Below, piece after piece: positions 1-11,354 of a stretch of 64,000 bases of DNA. The translations under genes were made by a program, and so were the position numbers. Within the stretch, counting starts at the first letter, position 1. Every line of letters starts with the position of its first letter. Under the pieces are notes generated by a model that was not told the origin of the DNA, made no database searches, and was given only the letters and a program-made list of their open reading frames with translations. This DNA comes from Magnaporthiopsis rhizophila (lineage: Eukaryota > Ascomycota > Sordariomycetes > Magnaporthales > Magnaporthaceae). The DNA lies in NCBI GenBank assembly GCA_003049465.1, contig PYSS01000044.1, forward strand, positions 124,001 to 188,000. The letters are read 5' to 3'.

Positions 1-1300
1 GTCGTCTTGTAAAAGATGCTCATGAAGTCTGCGTTCATCAGCTGCGCGCACTTGTCGTACCCGGGCCCTCCCCAGGACATCCACGAGCCGCCCTGGAACT
101 CGACGACCGAGTAGGGGGTCGTGGGGCTTATGTTCATGTGCTTGGTCCCCCAGCCAAAGTCTGCATTGCGCCAGAAGTCCGGTCTCTCCTGTGGCGCAGA
201 ATGTCAGTCCTCTGATTCGGGACGGCAACAGAGGCAGCGTCACCAATGCTACAATACACACAGCGCAGCCTGCTGCCACTTACGCAGTCATCCGGTCCCC
301 AGCTATTTTGGCATCAGTGTCAGTCAAGGTCACACATGTGGCCAAGGGGCAGCAATTCGTCACATACAAGTAGGCGTCGTGGCCATAAACATCCGGCGAG
401 CCAGGGCCTTTGTTGGGAACTAGGTTTCCGGAGTGTGACTGATCATTGTTGATCATCGGGACAACAACGCCCGCGGCTCTGGCCTGGTCGATGACGTACT
501 GCACGTACTCGCCGTCAGGGAAGGGTTTGGTAGCGCCCGTGGTGCTCGAGTACTCGTTCTCGGGCTGGAACAGAATGACGGGCCCGCCATTGGTGATCTG
601 CGCTTTGGCGATTGCCTTGCAGACGTTGGCCATGTAGCTGCAGTCAAGAGCACGTGGGCGTCAGTCAAAAGCTGCATGATGGTATTACTCATCCGTTTTA
701 CAGATTAGGGCTGTCAAAACATACATGTCGCTGGCCTCAAGGAAGGCCCTGTCTTTGGTCCGGAGGGTCCCATTGATCCTGGTAAGCCATCCCGGGAAGC
801 CGCCGCCGGAGACCTCAGCGTTAATGTAGGGCCCCGGCCGCGCGATGACGTACAGGCCAGCCTTGGAGGCAGCCTCGAAGAAGGGCTCGAGGGCGAAGAC
901 GCCGTCGGCCCGGTATTGGCCCTGCTTGCCCTCGAGGAGGGCCCAGTCGATGTAGATTGAGACCGTGTTCATGCCCAGGGCCTTGATCTTCTGCATCGCG
1001 TCGAGCCAGAGCGACGGCACGGGCAGCCGGAAGGGGTGGAACTCGCCCGCGAAGACGATGACCCTCTCCCCGCGGATAAAGATGGACCGGTCATCCCAGG
1101 TGATCTGTGACGAGTTGTACATACATAGCAATGGTTAGCAGAAAGCGGAGACCCGGCTCGTTCGGGAGTGTTTCAGCGGCTCAGCTCACGAGGTTTTGCA
1201 GCTGCCTCTTCGCGGCGGGGTCTGAGGGGCCGCGGACGTTGAGCGCGCCCAGCACACCTGCGGCCCGGACCGCCCACGACACTATGGTCCCAATCTTCAT
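1..1300 (-). CDS. GH35 beta-galactosidase, N-terminal part (runs off the window)
   Basis: Hydrolyses terminal beta-galactosides; family members are secreted or cell-wall associated. Inferred exons on the minus strand: 1300-1190, 1104-725, 637-368, a 19-nt microexon 302-284, and 188-1 (continues beyond the window). All joins keep frame. The protein starts MKIGTIVSW with a hydrophobic leader. GH35 landmarks follow: GEFHPFRLPVPSLWLD, the WALLEG block, and QPENEY, whose Glu is the acid/base. VVEFQGGSW holds the nucleophile Glu. The microexon completes a YGHDAYFWG...C segment that matches the family's YGHDGYPLGFDC region. About 320 codons are present of a roughly 1000-residue family, so the catalytic C-terminal remainder and beta-jelly-roll domains lie outside. 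Family call is firm; exact exon ends are inferred. Confidence 0.88.
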
Positions 1301-2884
1301 CTTCAACGCTCCGCTCTCCTCTTTGCGGGCCGTAGGAGGAGAGGATGACCAAAAGAAAAGAGGGTTGGAGAGTGGTGAGGGTAATCTGCAGCGGACTCTT
1401 ATGGTTGCGTGTATTTTTGTGTGCTCCCGCCGAGTCAAGGTACCGCAGACACAAACTCGTTCGATCGTCTTGAATTAGCTTCCAGTGGCAGGGAAACGAG
1501 AATGCGGTATGTCGCTGTGCTCAAGGGCCAGCTCAGACCTGGTCCCTGACTCTGTTCCATCGGTCCATTCGCGAGGAGCGCTTTCATCCCGTGTTTATAT
1601 CAGACCCTTCCCCCAGTTTCCGCAGCGCAGTTCGCCCGCCCTCGACCGGCAGGTGCGTTTTCGTCCGTCGTTTGCTCATTGTCCCGACGTCATCAAACCG
1701 GTGACAGTCAAGGTGAGGAAATGTTGTAGTGGTTGTGTCTGTCTCGCTTCGTTGCTTCTTCCCCTCCCGCACGTTACATGGTTTGTCGTTGCTTCGGGTC
1801 GCGTGGTGGGTCGACTTGATGGAAAACGGTGTGTGCTCCCGCGGTGCGGACCAATAATGCCGAGCAACCCATGACCCAGCCTCCCCGTGACGCTAGCATA
1901 TATGAAGGCGCCAAAGGGTGGTTGCCGTGGCCTTGTAAAAGCAAGTCTACGCAGTGCGACATAACGACCTTCCGAAATTGGAGAAAACGGGCCCGAGTGA
2001 TACCCCCCGGTCGGCGGGGTAGGGAGGGGGAGGAGCACATCTGGCCCGGCGAAAACTTCGAGCCAAGGTGAGGTAGTTGATCGGCACGGCTTGTCTGCTG
2101 GGTGACCAGGTCGCCGACCCGGCCGCGGTTCGCGTGACGCGTGTAGCGCTCGTGTATGTGGACGGCCTGCAGCGGCCGTGTCTCGGTCGAGCACCCGAGC
2201 GACTGCAACGTTGAGCCATGTGAAGAGCCAAAGGGTGCGGCTTGGCCGTTAGGAGAGTAAAACATGCAGGCACCCGGGCTGTCATCTGATATTTCTCCGG
2301 CTCCGAGGAGGGTGCTGTCACGTCCCGGGTGGGATTTGATTGATGATTATTTTTGTCCAGTTTGTGTTGTTGCTTCTTTTGAGGTGTAACTGCAACTGCG
2401 TCGGAGACCTTTGTCATTGGAAGCAGAGCCGCAAGGCCGACATCACCGATGCCTGAGGATCGTTGGCTCGAGTAATCTCCGAGCCCCCAGATCACCGACA
2501 AGGTCGGTCGGGGCTGGGGAATTCGGCATGCTCCGAGCCCGATTATTCACGCGAGCAAAAGGGATCTTGGCTATTTTGGGCTCGCGTGACTGGGCCGGGA
2601 ATACAGGACGGGTTTTTTTTCTGGTGCGTGCGCCCCTTCCATAAAGCATTGGTGGAAGATCCGAAAACGGAATCGAGGCCTGGCAGGCGGCCTGTCGATT
2701 CTACTGTGGGTGTCGCGGGCCACGGCATCGACGGCCTGAAACCTCGCTCAAGCCATGGACTCCCTGTGGTGGGGGGGCTTAGCAGGCGAACATGACAGAC
2801 CGCGGACATGCCCGGGCCTTGCACAAGCACGAACCGTGGGCCGCGACGGAGTCAGGTCAGGGGAGTCGCTCCGCCATGTTTCTT
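1301..2884. other. Intergenic region, no gene recognised
   Basis: The 1.6 kb upstream of the minus-strand GH35 gene and the plus-strand hydrolase holds only short overlapping reading frames in several frames with no family motif. It must contain the two divergent promoters. Confidence 0.6.
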
Positions 2885-2890
2885 TATAAA
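2885..2890 (+). promoter_or_regulatory. TATA box of the secreted hydrolase gene
   Basis: TATAAA lies about 195 nt before the ATG at 3082. A C/T-rich stretch at about 2990-3060 sits between it and the start codon, a common layout in strongly expressed fungal genes. Confidence 0.5.
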
Positions 2891-3081
2891 AGCCGGGCCG
2901 CCCGCAGCCGTCGAGGCTTGAAGTTGGCCTTTCCATCATCGCCAGATCCCGCGAGAGCATTCCTTCGTTCGCCACTTGGCTTCCTGCTTTCGTACTTTCT
3001 TTGCTTCCCCTTACTGTCGCTTCTTTCCTGTCGGTTCTTTGCTCTCAGTCCTTTCTTTTAGGCCAAGACAAAATCGCCAAA

Positions 3082-4017
3082 ATGGTTTCCTTCTCCACTT
3101 TCGCCATCTTCGCCGCCTCGGCCCTGGCCGCCCAGGGCGCCTCCATCCCGCCAGCCGCCAAGGCTGCGGTATCCGCAAATGCCGCGACTCCCGCCGATGC
3201 CGCGGCCGATACCAAGCCGCCCCGGTGGATGACGCTGCCGCCGACGCCCCAGCTGCCGGCACCCATCACGACGACGACGATCAAGGTCAACGGCGTCGAC
3301 CTGTGGCTGCAAAAGTACAACGAGAAGGCCGGCGGCACCCCCATCGTCCTGGACCACGGCGGCCTGGGCTACAGCGCCTACTTTGGCGACGTCATCAAGG
3401 GCCTCGTGGCCAACGGCCACTACGTCGCCGCCTTCGACCGCCGCGGCCACGGCCGCAGCACCTTCAAGGCCGACGACAAATTCACGTTCGAGATGTTCGC
3501 CCAGGACACGGACGCGCTGCTCAAGAAGGCCGGCATCACCAAGAGCATCATGGTCGGCTGGTCGGACGGCGCCATCACGACGCTCGCCATGCTGCTGGAC
3601 CCCAAGATCGCGCCCAGCATCGAGAAGGCGTTCCTGTTCGGCACCACGGCGGTGCCGTCCGACACCAACGTCACCTTCAGCACGACGGCCATGTTCGCCA
3701 ACTTCGTGGAGCGCTGCGGCACCGAGTACGCGACCCTGCAGCCCAACGCCAGCTTCAAGACGTTCGCCGGCAAGGTCGCCACCATGGAGGCGACGCTGCC
3801 GCAGTACGGCCCCGAGATTCTGGCCAAGATCGACGGCAAGAAGGTGACCATCGCCGAGGGCGACCACGAGGAGGCCGTGGCCCAGGGCGTCGCGGCGCGC
3901 ATCAGCAAGTCCATCAAGGGCAGCAAGCTGGTGACGCTCAAGGACGTCAGCCACTTTGCCCCGGTCCAGGACCCGGTTGGGTTCACCAAGGCCATCGAGG
4001 ATTTCATCAAGGCCTAA
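3082..4017 (+). CDS. Secreted alpha/beta-hydrolase
   Basis: Intronless gene of 311 residues. The ATG at 3082 has a good context (CCAAAATGG) and begins a signal peptide (MVSFSTFAIFAASALAAQGA), followed by an Ala/Pro-rich linker to about residue 55. The hydrolase fold shows the oxyanion strand LDHGGLG, the D-R-R-G-H-G-R turn, a nucleophile elbow GWSDG, and a late SHFAP segment carrying the likely catalytic His. This is the AB hydrolase-1 type (haloperoxidase/esterase-like). Substrate cannot be read from the sequence. It is separated from both neighbours by about 1 kb, so no operon-like context helps. An upstream in-frame extension to 3001 is only 5'UTR reading through the C/T-rich leader. Confidence 0.85.
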   Translation: MVSFSTFAIFAASALAAQGASIPPAAKAAVSANAATPADAAADTKPPRWMTLPPTPQLPAPITTTTIKVNGVDLWLQKYNEKAGGTPIVLDHGGLGYSAYFGDVIKGLVANGHYVAAFDRRGHGRSTFKADDKFTFEMFAQDTDALLKKAGITKSIMVGWSDGAITTLAMLLDPKIAPSIEKAFLFGTTAVPSDTNVTFSTTAMFANFVERCGTEYATLQPNASFKTFAGKVATMEATLPQYGPEILAKIDGKKVTIAEGDHEEAVAQGVAARISKSIKGSKLVTLKDVSHFAPVQDPVGFTKAIEDFIKA

Positions 4018-5116
4018 GTTGGAGCGTGTGCGCCATCCTTTTTGAGCGATTAGACATGGAATTAGAAACCAATACTAGCGATTATTTGCCACGATGTTTG
4101 CCCAGGTTGTCCCAACTCCGAAACCGTCTCGAACTTTGGCCTTGTCGGGCGACTCGGAGAATCGAATCTGGAAACGACCAACTCCCGTCACAGTTTGTGC
4201 CGTGCAATGGGGCTGCTGTCAGCAGCCAAGCCCGAAACAGAACCAACGGCCTCGACACCAAACTAACAAACCGGGGCGACGGAAAGAGTAAACCCGTCTT
4301 CCCGAACTGGGTCGTGATTACCGCTGGCATGCCGTCTGGAACTGGGCCGTACTGATGTATGGACTTTACTGCCCCACTGCCGTGGCTTCCGACGAGGACA
4401 CCACATTTGAGCGCCTGCATGGTACCTTCGTTGCGCTGCGACCAGTCAGCCTGGCCCTTCCCGCAGCTGTTGCTTTGGTTCAATATTTGATCTCTGCCGG
4501 GAGCTATTTTAAAATCCTCCCGCCTCGATCATGGCTGTGCACACACCACGCGAGGTGGGGTCGCGGCTGCTGGCACATCAATGGACGTCGGCTTACTCCT
4601 GCGGCTCGTCGCAGTGCAACGCGGAGCACTGAAACTGAACTGGAGCGCCAGTGTTAGCCGCCCGAACACCAGCCGACACGATGCAATGGCCTTTTTACCA
4701 TCCGCAAGAGCAAGCCCTCTCCTCCGCTGAGTCGACTAATTCGAAGCGGCGGTCTGAGTGTAATGGGTGTCTGTATCGAGCCCACTCTGGGCTTGGTATT
4801 GGACCAGCTTACTGAGGTTTTGATGGTCGGCAGGCCAGAGCCTCGACAAGATATTACGACCAGGCGGAGGACAACATCTATAATATCCGGCGCAAGATCC
4901 ACGCTATCCAGAAGTTTACGATCCCCATTATCATCAACCTCATCTTTTCCACAGAATTCTCGACAACTACCACGCACGCAGTCAAAAACAACATCCTCTC
5001 CAAAGAACTCCGACGATCGACAGAAATCAGGAACCAGGAGCCCTGCAGACCCCATCACCAACTCTAACACTTACTGACAGCCACTGACAATACGGGCCAG
5101 AAGATACCATATTAAG
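4018..5116. other. Intergenic region, no gene recognised
   Basis: About 1.1 kb between two plus-strand secreted-protein genes. Only short frames without motifs were seen; it is expected to hold the 3' end of the hydrolase transcript and the promoter of the next gene. Confidence 0.55.
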
Positions 5117-5779
5117 ATGCGCGCAAACGCGGGTGCATTCCTCGTCCTGGCCGTTGCGGCCACGGTCATCGCCGCCCCCTTGCCCGAAGCACAGACGCTA
5201 ACGCCCGAGTCCTTGGCCGCCCTCGAGAAGCGGGTGCCTGTTCCTTGGTTTGACAGTTCGCAGTCGGCGGCCGCCAAGGCAGAGGCCCAGGGAGGTGCCG
5301 GCGGAGAAGCCAAAGTCGACACCAAAACCAGCAACAAGGGCGAGAACACCGGGACAAACACCGGCCAGAACACAGGCGGCAACCAGAGCATGACCGGCCC
5401 AAACACCAACGTGTCGGGCGGTAACAACTCCGGTGGCAACAATTCGGGCGGCAACAACAGCATCGGCGACATCAGCTCCAACTCCGAGGGCGGCAAGGGC
5501 GGCCAGGGCGGCCAGGGCGGCCAGGGAGGCCAGGGAGGCGCAGGCACGGGCGGGAGCTCCAACTCGCAGGCCACCAACACCAACACCATCAATGCCCAGC
5601 CGGCCATCAACATCAACAACCACTACGGATATCCCTCTTACGGCCGAAAGTACCGCCCTCGGCCACAGCAGCCTCCCAGACGGCCGCCGACCGGCCCCAA
5701 CGAGCAGTGGCAGGCGCAGGGGCGGGACTGGCAGGTTGAGCAGTGGAAACAACAACAACAGCAGCAGCCGCAGCAGTAG
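5117..5779 (+). CDS. Secreted Asn/Gly/Gln-rich low-complexity protein
   Basis: Intronless gene of 220 residues. It starts with a clear signal peptide (MRANAGAFLVLAVAATVIAA). A dibasic KR at residues 38-39 suggests a Kex2 pro-region cut. The mature part is low complexity: T/N/G-rich with GENTGTNTGQNTGGN, three tandem SGGNN units, a GGQ tandem run (GGKGGQGGQGGQGGQGG), a short NNHYGYPSYGRKY segment, a Pro/Arg-rich stretch and a Gln-rich C-terminus. No catalytic motif and few or no Cys. No known family recognised; a wall-associated or adhesive matrix role is only a guess. The leader plus dibasic site make it more than a chance ORF. Confidence 0.7.
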   Translation: MRANAGAFLVLAVAATVIAAPLPEAQTLTPESLAALEKRVPVPWFDSSQSAAAKAEAQGGAGGEAKVDTKTSNKGENTGTNTGQNTGGNQSMTGPNTNVSGGNNSGGNNSGGNNSIGDISSNSEGGKGGQGGQGGQGGQGGAGTGGSSNSQATNTNTINAQPAININNHYGYPSYGRKYRPRPQQPPRRPPTGPNEQWQAQGRDWQVEQWKQQQQQQPQQ

Positions 5780-6724
5780 CCTGACACCGGTTCCTACCGC
5801 GGACGGGACATCAACTCCAGGCGCAGCCGTCCGTCTGATGATGGTGATTCTCTACCGATTGGGTCGGCTACTAACTAACGCTGAACAGCGATTTGGAGCC
5901 CCTTTTCTCCCCTTCTTGTCACATCCTCCCCCTACACCCATTTCACTCTCGTTACACAATGGCTTTGACATTAGAAATTCCCGCTTATCATTATTGCGAA
6001 CAGCTAGCATATAGATTTGATACTATTGGTCAAGATATTCCGCGAACAAGTTCGCTTGTGCCGACATCCCGCTCTCCTGTAGTGCCGATTTTTGCCCCGG
6101 CGTGAATACCCTTTTCCAGTGTTCTTTTTTCAAATACCCGCAGATTGGTTGTAGATATTGTTTGGCTAAATCGACGGGACAAGCAGGCTGCCGCGCAACC
6201 TCCCCCGCACCCCGCGAAGGGACCCAAGTCTACCACGCAAGCGACATTGAAACAAGCGTTTTCTGCGCCGGTTCCTGGGGACACAAGACGGGGCGGGGAT
6301 CTGGCATCCCATCGGGTATGTTCCGATCGGGAGCGGAGGGTGGACGCGAGCTTGTGGCTCGGTAGTCGGCCTCTATAGGTAGCCTCCACAATACCGATGC
6401 GGTGGCTAGGTGCCTACTTGCCAAGGGTCCATTCGGCTGCCGTCTTGGACGAAAAAGCAAACGGCCACCTCTCCGGGCCTTTTTCTGCTCCTGGATGCAG
6501 AGAGCCATCCATATATTAAGCCCCGATCATTGTTACCATTAGGTTGCATCTTATAGGTGGTAAAATCGGCTCTCTGAGGACAAGGATGCTAACAACACGA
6601 AGCCCAACCCCGCCCACTGACGCGTCCTCGTCGGCATGCGTGGTGGTTGACTCTCGCCGGTTTACATGCCGCGCAGCTCCATCCGCAGGACGAGTACGTT
6701 GGCATCTACGCGGCCTTGTCGGGA
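5780..6724. other. Intergenic region, no gene recognised
   Basis: About 0.95 kb with short overlapping frames only. It precedes the tyrosinase promoter. Confidence 0.5.
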
Positions 6725-6730
6725 TATAAG
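6725..6730 (+). promoter_or_regulatory. TATA-like box of the tyrosinase gene
   Basis: TATAAG within GGATATAAGAAG, 104 nt before the ATG at 6829. Confidence 0.4.
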
Positions 6731-6828
6731 AAGAGCCGTTCTGCAAAGTCGTGTCTGGCCGGGTCTCGTTTGTCCAACAGGGCGACCGTTTCCTCCTCGT
6801 CAGGCCACAAGCATCCTGGTATCCTCTG

Positions 6829-8140
6829 ATGGCTCCCCTAGGCGGTTTCCTTCTTGCCCTCGCGGGTTTGGCGAGCCTTGCGGCTGGCGACCCGTGTACC
6901 AAGCCCGGGCAGCGCTTTGCGTGGTGAGCATTGCAGACATTGATGGTCTGATGGTGGGCTGTGATGGCAACTATCACGGTAAAACTTGACGGGCTGACAA
7001 CATGAGAACGCTACGCTAGGCACAAGCTGAGCAATGCAACCAAGCTCGAGTACATCAATGCCGAGCTGTGTCTGATGAAGAAGCCGGCTCGCCTGGGGCT
7101 CCCCGGCGCGAGGACCCGGTTCGACGAGCTCCAGGCGATCCATCAGCTACAGTCATGGGCGACGCACTTTGTGGTTCGTATGGCCCATTGACTCTTCTCG
7201 GCATCAAATACACAGAAAGCTGACAATCAACAACCTAGGGGGCCTTTCTGCCCTTCCACCGCCTTATGATGTTCGCCCACGAGACTGCCCTGCGAACCGA
7301 GTGCGGGTACACGGGATACCAGCCGTGAGTCCATCCATCCACCCATCCACGATCCAACACAACACCGCAGGCGTCTCTTTGCGGAAGCTGACGGCAACGG
7401 CTACCGAGGTCAGATACTGGCAGGAGCAGCTGGACGCGGGCCGCTTCACCAAGTCGGTCGTCTTCGACCCGGTGCACGGCTTCGGCGGCAACGGGCGGCG
7501 CAGCGACGGCTGCATCACGGACGGGCCGTTTGCCAACTACACCAACGCGCTGGGGCCGGGCTACCTGGTGACGGACCACTGCATCGACCGGGGCATCAAC
7601 GATTTTTTTAGCCTCGGGTCGTCGCAAGGCTACGTCGACTACTGTCTCCGCCAGACGACGTGGGAGCGCGCGTGGCAGTGCATCGAGGCCCAACCCCACA
7701 CCGGCGGCCACGGCGGCGTCGGCCGCCAGATGCAAAACCCCATCTCGAGCCCGGGTGACCCGCTGTTCTACCTGCACCACACCTGGCTCGACAAGCTGTA
7801 CTGGGACTGGCAGAAGCAGGACCGGGCCAATAGGACGTCGACCATCAGCGGCCCCAACGTTGGCCCCGAGATCGCTAACGGGTTCAACCTTCGGCCGCCG
7901 GGCATGAAGTGAGTAATCTCTTGATTTGATCACTGCGCTCATCAATGCTGCAGTTCCCCCGCTGATACAGGCTCTCGCCTCGTCTTTCTTAGGCCTCCTA
8001 CTGGCGCCGACGGCGACCCGGGCAAGGAGACCACGCTCGGCCACGTGCTCAACATGTACGGCAACTCGCCCAACAAGACGATTGCGGACGTGCTGGACAT
8101 CCAGGGGAATTACCTCTGCTATGAATACGTCGAGCCCTGA
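6829..8140 (+). CDS. Secreted tyrosinase-family copper oxidase
   Basis: Type-3 copper oxidase acting on phenols or o-aminophenols. Exons 6829-6923, 7020-7173, 7239-7324, 7414-7908 and 7993-8140 join in frame to 325 residues. Residues 1-20 (MAPLGGFLLALAGLASLAAG) form a signal peptide. The CuA region is THFVGAFLPFHRLMMFAHE; the CuB region has TGGHGGVG and PLFYLHHTWLDKLYWDW. Upstream blocks LEYINAELCLMKKPA and GLPGARTRFDEL, and YTGYQPYWQE, match fungal secreted tyrosinases. There is no long C-terminal cap domain. It lies 0.5 kb before the Zn2Cys6 regulator of the catabolic cluster, so it may belong to that cluster, but this is inference. The second intron uses a less common GTTCGT donor. Confidence 0.88.
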
Positions 8141-8632
8141 TCGTAATGTGGTTGAGGAGGAATAGGTGTGCTTTTCTTTTCTGCTGGGATGGATTGGAAG
8201 GCGGAAGTGGGGACAGGGTGGGGGGTCGCGGTTTGCTTTGTGGTTTTCCCAATCAGGATTAGCGCAGCGGCGCCATAACAGTATGGATGCACAGTAGAGC
8301 ACAGTGAATTCACTTTGGGCCATTCGGCAGTTGGTCAATGACTGAGATCCCTGCAAAACACCCGACCTACCCCCGCTCTTCCCGACAACGTCGGATGGCC
8401 GTGTTAAAGCGCGCTAGACTCTATTGGGGAGGCGATCATGGGCCTGAAGCCTCCATGACTTGCGGGTAAGAAGCCGCGAAGAACCAGACTGGCCAGCGTC
8501 GTCCTCTACCCGCGATTCCACCGTCTAGCCGCGCTCCCGGATTAACCTGAGCCACCCTGCCGTCACCTCCAGACCACTTCTGCACCACTCAGCGTCTGGT
8601 TACGCCTGACCAATCCCGGTCAGTTCCGGTCC
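8141..8632. other. Intergenic region before the regulator gene
   Basis: About 490 nt without a gene. It is the tyrosinase 3' flank and the promoter of the Zn2Cys6 gene. Confidence 0.5.
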
Positions 8633-11354
8633 ATGTCGACGACGGCAGCACAGACGGCGGAGAAGAGATCCGAAGCTGGATCCGATCGTGACCAAGAATC
8701 GAGCCAGGAGCCAGTTCCGCCACACTCCAAGCGCCGCCGCATCGGCCTGGCGTGCAACGCCTGCCGCGTGCGCAAGTCAAGGTACGGTGTGTGTGTCGAT
8801 GCCAGGGCCATGCGGTGCTGAATATGGCGTTGACTTGTCCGCTCCAGATGTGACGGCCAGCGCCCCTCGTGCGCCTCTTGCCTGTCTCTGGGCTTTGGCT
8901 GCCTGTACGAGCCCGGCGAGTCCGCCACCAATGTCATCGTCCGCAAGGACTACATGTCCGACTTGGAGCACCGCGTGACCACGGTCGAGAAGAAGCTGCA
9001 GCGCCTCGACGATGTGCTCAAGGGCCATCTCCTGCCCTGCGGCGGCCGGTCTTCTCCTGGATGTCGCCCCAACTCGTCCGCCGGACTCGACTTCGCCGCG
9101 GAGTCAGTGCCAAGGCCAGAGCCGGCGACGGCGAGGGGCAGGGAAACGCACGCGACTGGCCTCGAGGAGCCGCAGGACGAGGATGCGTCGGCCAACGGCA
9201 TGGCCATGATCTTCGTCGAGGAGCACAGCTCGGCCTTCTTTGGCGAGTCCTCCAACATCCACTTCACCCAGCTCCTGCTCCGGAGCATCGCCGCCGTGCA
9301 CCAGGCCCTGCCGGCCATGTCGTCCGCCATGACCAACGGCGGCCGCGACTCTGGGCCTGGCGAAAGCCCCCTCATGGCCAATGCGCCGCATAATACGAAT
9401 CAGAATTACTCTTACCGGCCAGCCGCGTCGTCGTCGTTGCTCCTTTCGTCGTCCCCGCACGAATCGCCGCCCACAACGCTGCCGTCGGTCGAGGAGATGG
9501 ACTCGATGCTCGACCTCTACTTTGCGACGGCCGGGACCGTGTTTCCCTTCATCCACGAGGAGACGATGCGCAGCACCTACGCCGAGTGCCGGCGCAACAA
9601 CTTCACGCGCGCACGCCGCACGTGGCTGGGCGTGCTCAACATGATGTTCGCCATGGCCAACAGCTTCGACCGCGACGCGTGCCCGTCGGCCCGCAAGCGC
9701 CTGGAGCGGTCCAACGTCTACTACAGGCGCGCCTCGGAGCTCTGCGGCGATCTGTCCAAGCGCGTCATCAGCCTCGAGATGGTGCACTACCTGGTGCTCG
9801 GCGTCATCCACTGCCAGGGCACGCAGCGCTCGGTCCAGGCCTGGAACAACCAAGGCCTGGCTATCCGGTCCGCCATGGCCCTGGGGCTTCACACTCCCTC
9901 TGCCGGGCACACGACCGACCCCGTCGAGCGCGAGTACCGCCACCGGACGTGGGAGGTCATCTACATCCTGGACAAGATGCTCAGCGTGGCCTTTGGCAGA
10001 CCGGCCGGCATCCCCGACAACATGATGCGCGGACGCGAGCCGTTTCTGGCGGGCGTGTCACCCTCGGCAGCCTCGGCAAGCGGCCAGCGAGGTGGAAGCA
10101 GCATCAGCAGCACCGTCGAGAGCAGCAGCAGCAGCGGCAGCCTGCCGGGCGAGTTTCTGGCCGTCTCGGTGCGCCTGTACCAGATCATGGGCAACTCGCT
10201 GAGCAAGCAGTACGGCTCCAACTATCAAAACTCGGACTCGGGCCACCACCACCGGGACGACATGGACTCGCTCCGGGCGTCGAGCGAGCTGCGCAGGACG
10301 CTGCAGGTGTGGGCCGCGAGCCTGCCGCCGCAGCTGGGACTGTGCGAGCCCGACTCCTTCCTGCTGTCGCAGAACACGCACGTGAACCGCCTCCGCGTCA
10401 TCCTCACGATGCGCTACCACAACCTCGGCATCCTGATCCACAAGCCGCTGCTCAGCGCCACCATACGCCACATGTTCCGGTCCGACGGCTGGACTGCGGC
10501 GGCCGCCCCGGGAGAAGCGCCGAGCCCGCCGCCGCCGCCACCGGCGCCATATGCGCTCCAGCTCGCCATGGCCGAGGCCCACCAGTGCATCCGGGCGGCG
10601 GAGCAGACGATTGATATTGTGCACGCCATCATCAGCACAGATCCGACGGGCAAGAACAATCTTGGCGTGTGGTCCTGGACGCTATACTACGGTGAGTCTC
10701 ATTGTCTGTGGCTAATGGCGCACGTTTAAAAAAAGAATTTGTATTCCGCTTACAGAAAACAGTCTTTACTGCGTCCTTGGTTGTCAGTGGTCGTCTCCTG
10801 TGGGCTCTGCACGGGGAGAGCATGGTTGACGAAGTCGCCGTCGCCCACTGCAAGGCTCTGCTTGTCAAGGCAGAAAATGTTTTTAGTAGGCTGGACCTCG
10901 AGAACAGTCTAGTGCATGGCTGCCTCGAATACACTCGCAGAATCTCGAGGATGTGCAGCATCAAAGGTTTGTCGTCATTTTTATCACCAGTCCATGGCCT
11001 TTGTCTCGTGCTTTGTGGCTGTAAATCCCGCCCATGTACGGAGCTTCTCCTTTCTGATCGAGGCATTACGAACGTAAAACAGGCACCGCCGGACCTCCTA
11101 GCGTATCCGACGGCCGCCTCTTGGCACCGGGGTCGAGCTCGCTCCCCAGCTTGTCCGACGGCCAGCAGCAGTCCATGTCCGGCGCCGCTCCCACTGGCTC
11201 CTCGACCGACGCCGCAGACTTTACCACGGAGGATATGGAGGCCTTTCGGGTTTTCTCGTCGGAAATGTTTGATCCGTCCATCTTTGAGGGGTTCGGGCAG
11301 TCGCCGGTCGAAGGGATTCCTCTGGCGACAACAGGGCTCTGGGATGGGTTTTGA
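8633..11354 (+). CDS. Zn2Cys6 fungal transcription factor
   Basis: Nuclear regulator, probably of the adjoining catabolic cluster (inferred from position). Exons 8633-8781, 8848-10691, 10763-10966 and 11083-11354 give 822 residues. A basic segment KRRR precedes the Zn2Cys6 cluster at residues 41-68 (C-x2-C-x6-C-x6-C-x2-C-x6-C). The first intron splits the zinc cluster just after KSR, a conserved position in such genes. A leucine-type coiled coil follows (about 81-105, SDLEHRVTTVEKKLQRL). The middle homology domain (fungal_trans) is visible as FATAGTVFPFIHEETMR, HYLVLGVIHCQG and RSAMALGLHTPS. An acidic, aromatic C-terminus (TTEDMEAFRVFSSEMFDPSIFEGFG) resembles an activation domain. In Fusarium, benzoxazolinone loci also carry Zn2Cys6 regulators; orthology is not claimed. 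Confidence 0.9.

Noticed and set aside
2976..4355. A 459-codon plus-strand frame
   Set aside because: Overlaps the secreted hydrolase in another frame; Arg/Gln/His-rich and without family blocks.
7235..8356. A 373-codon minus-strand frame
   Set aside because: Antisense to tyrosinase exons, crossing its introns; no motif.
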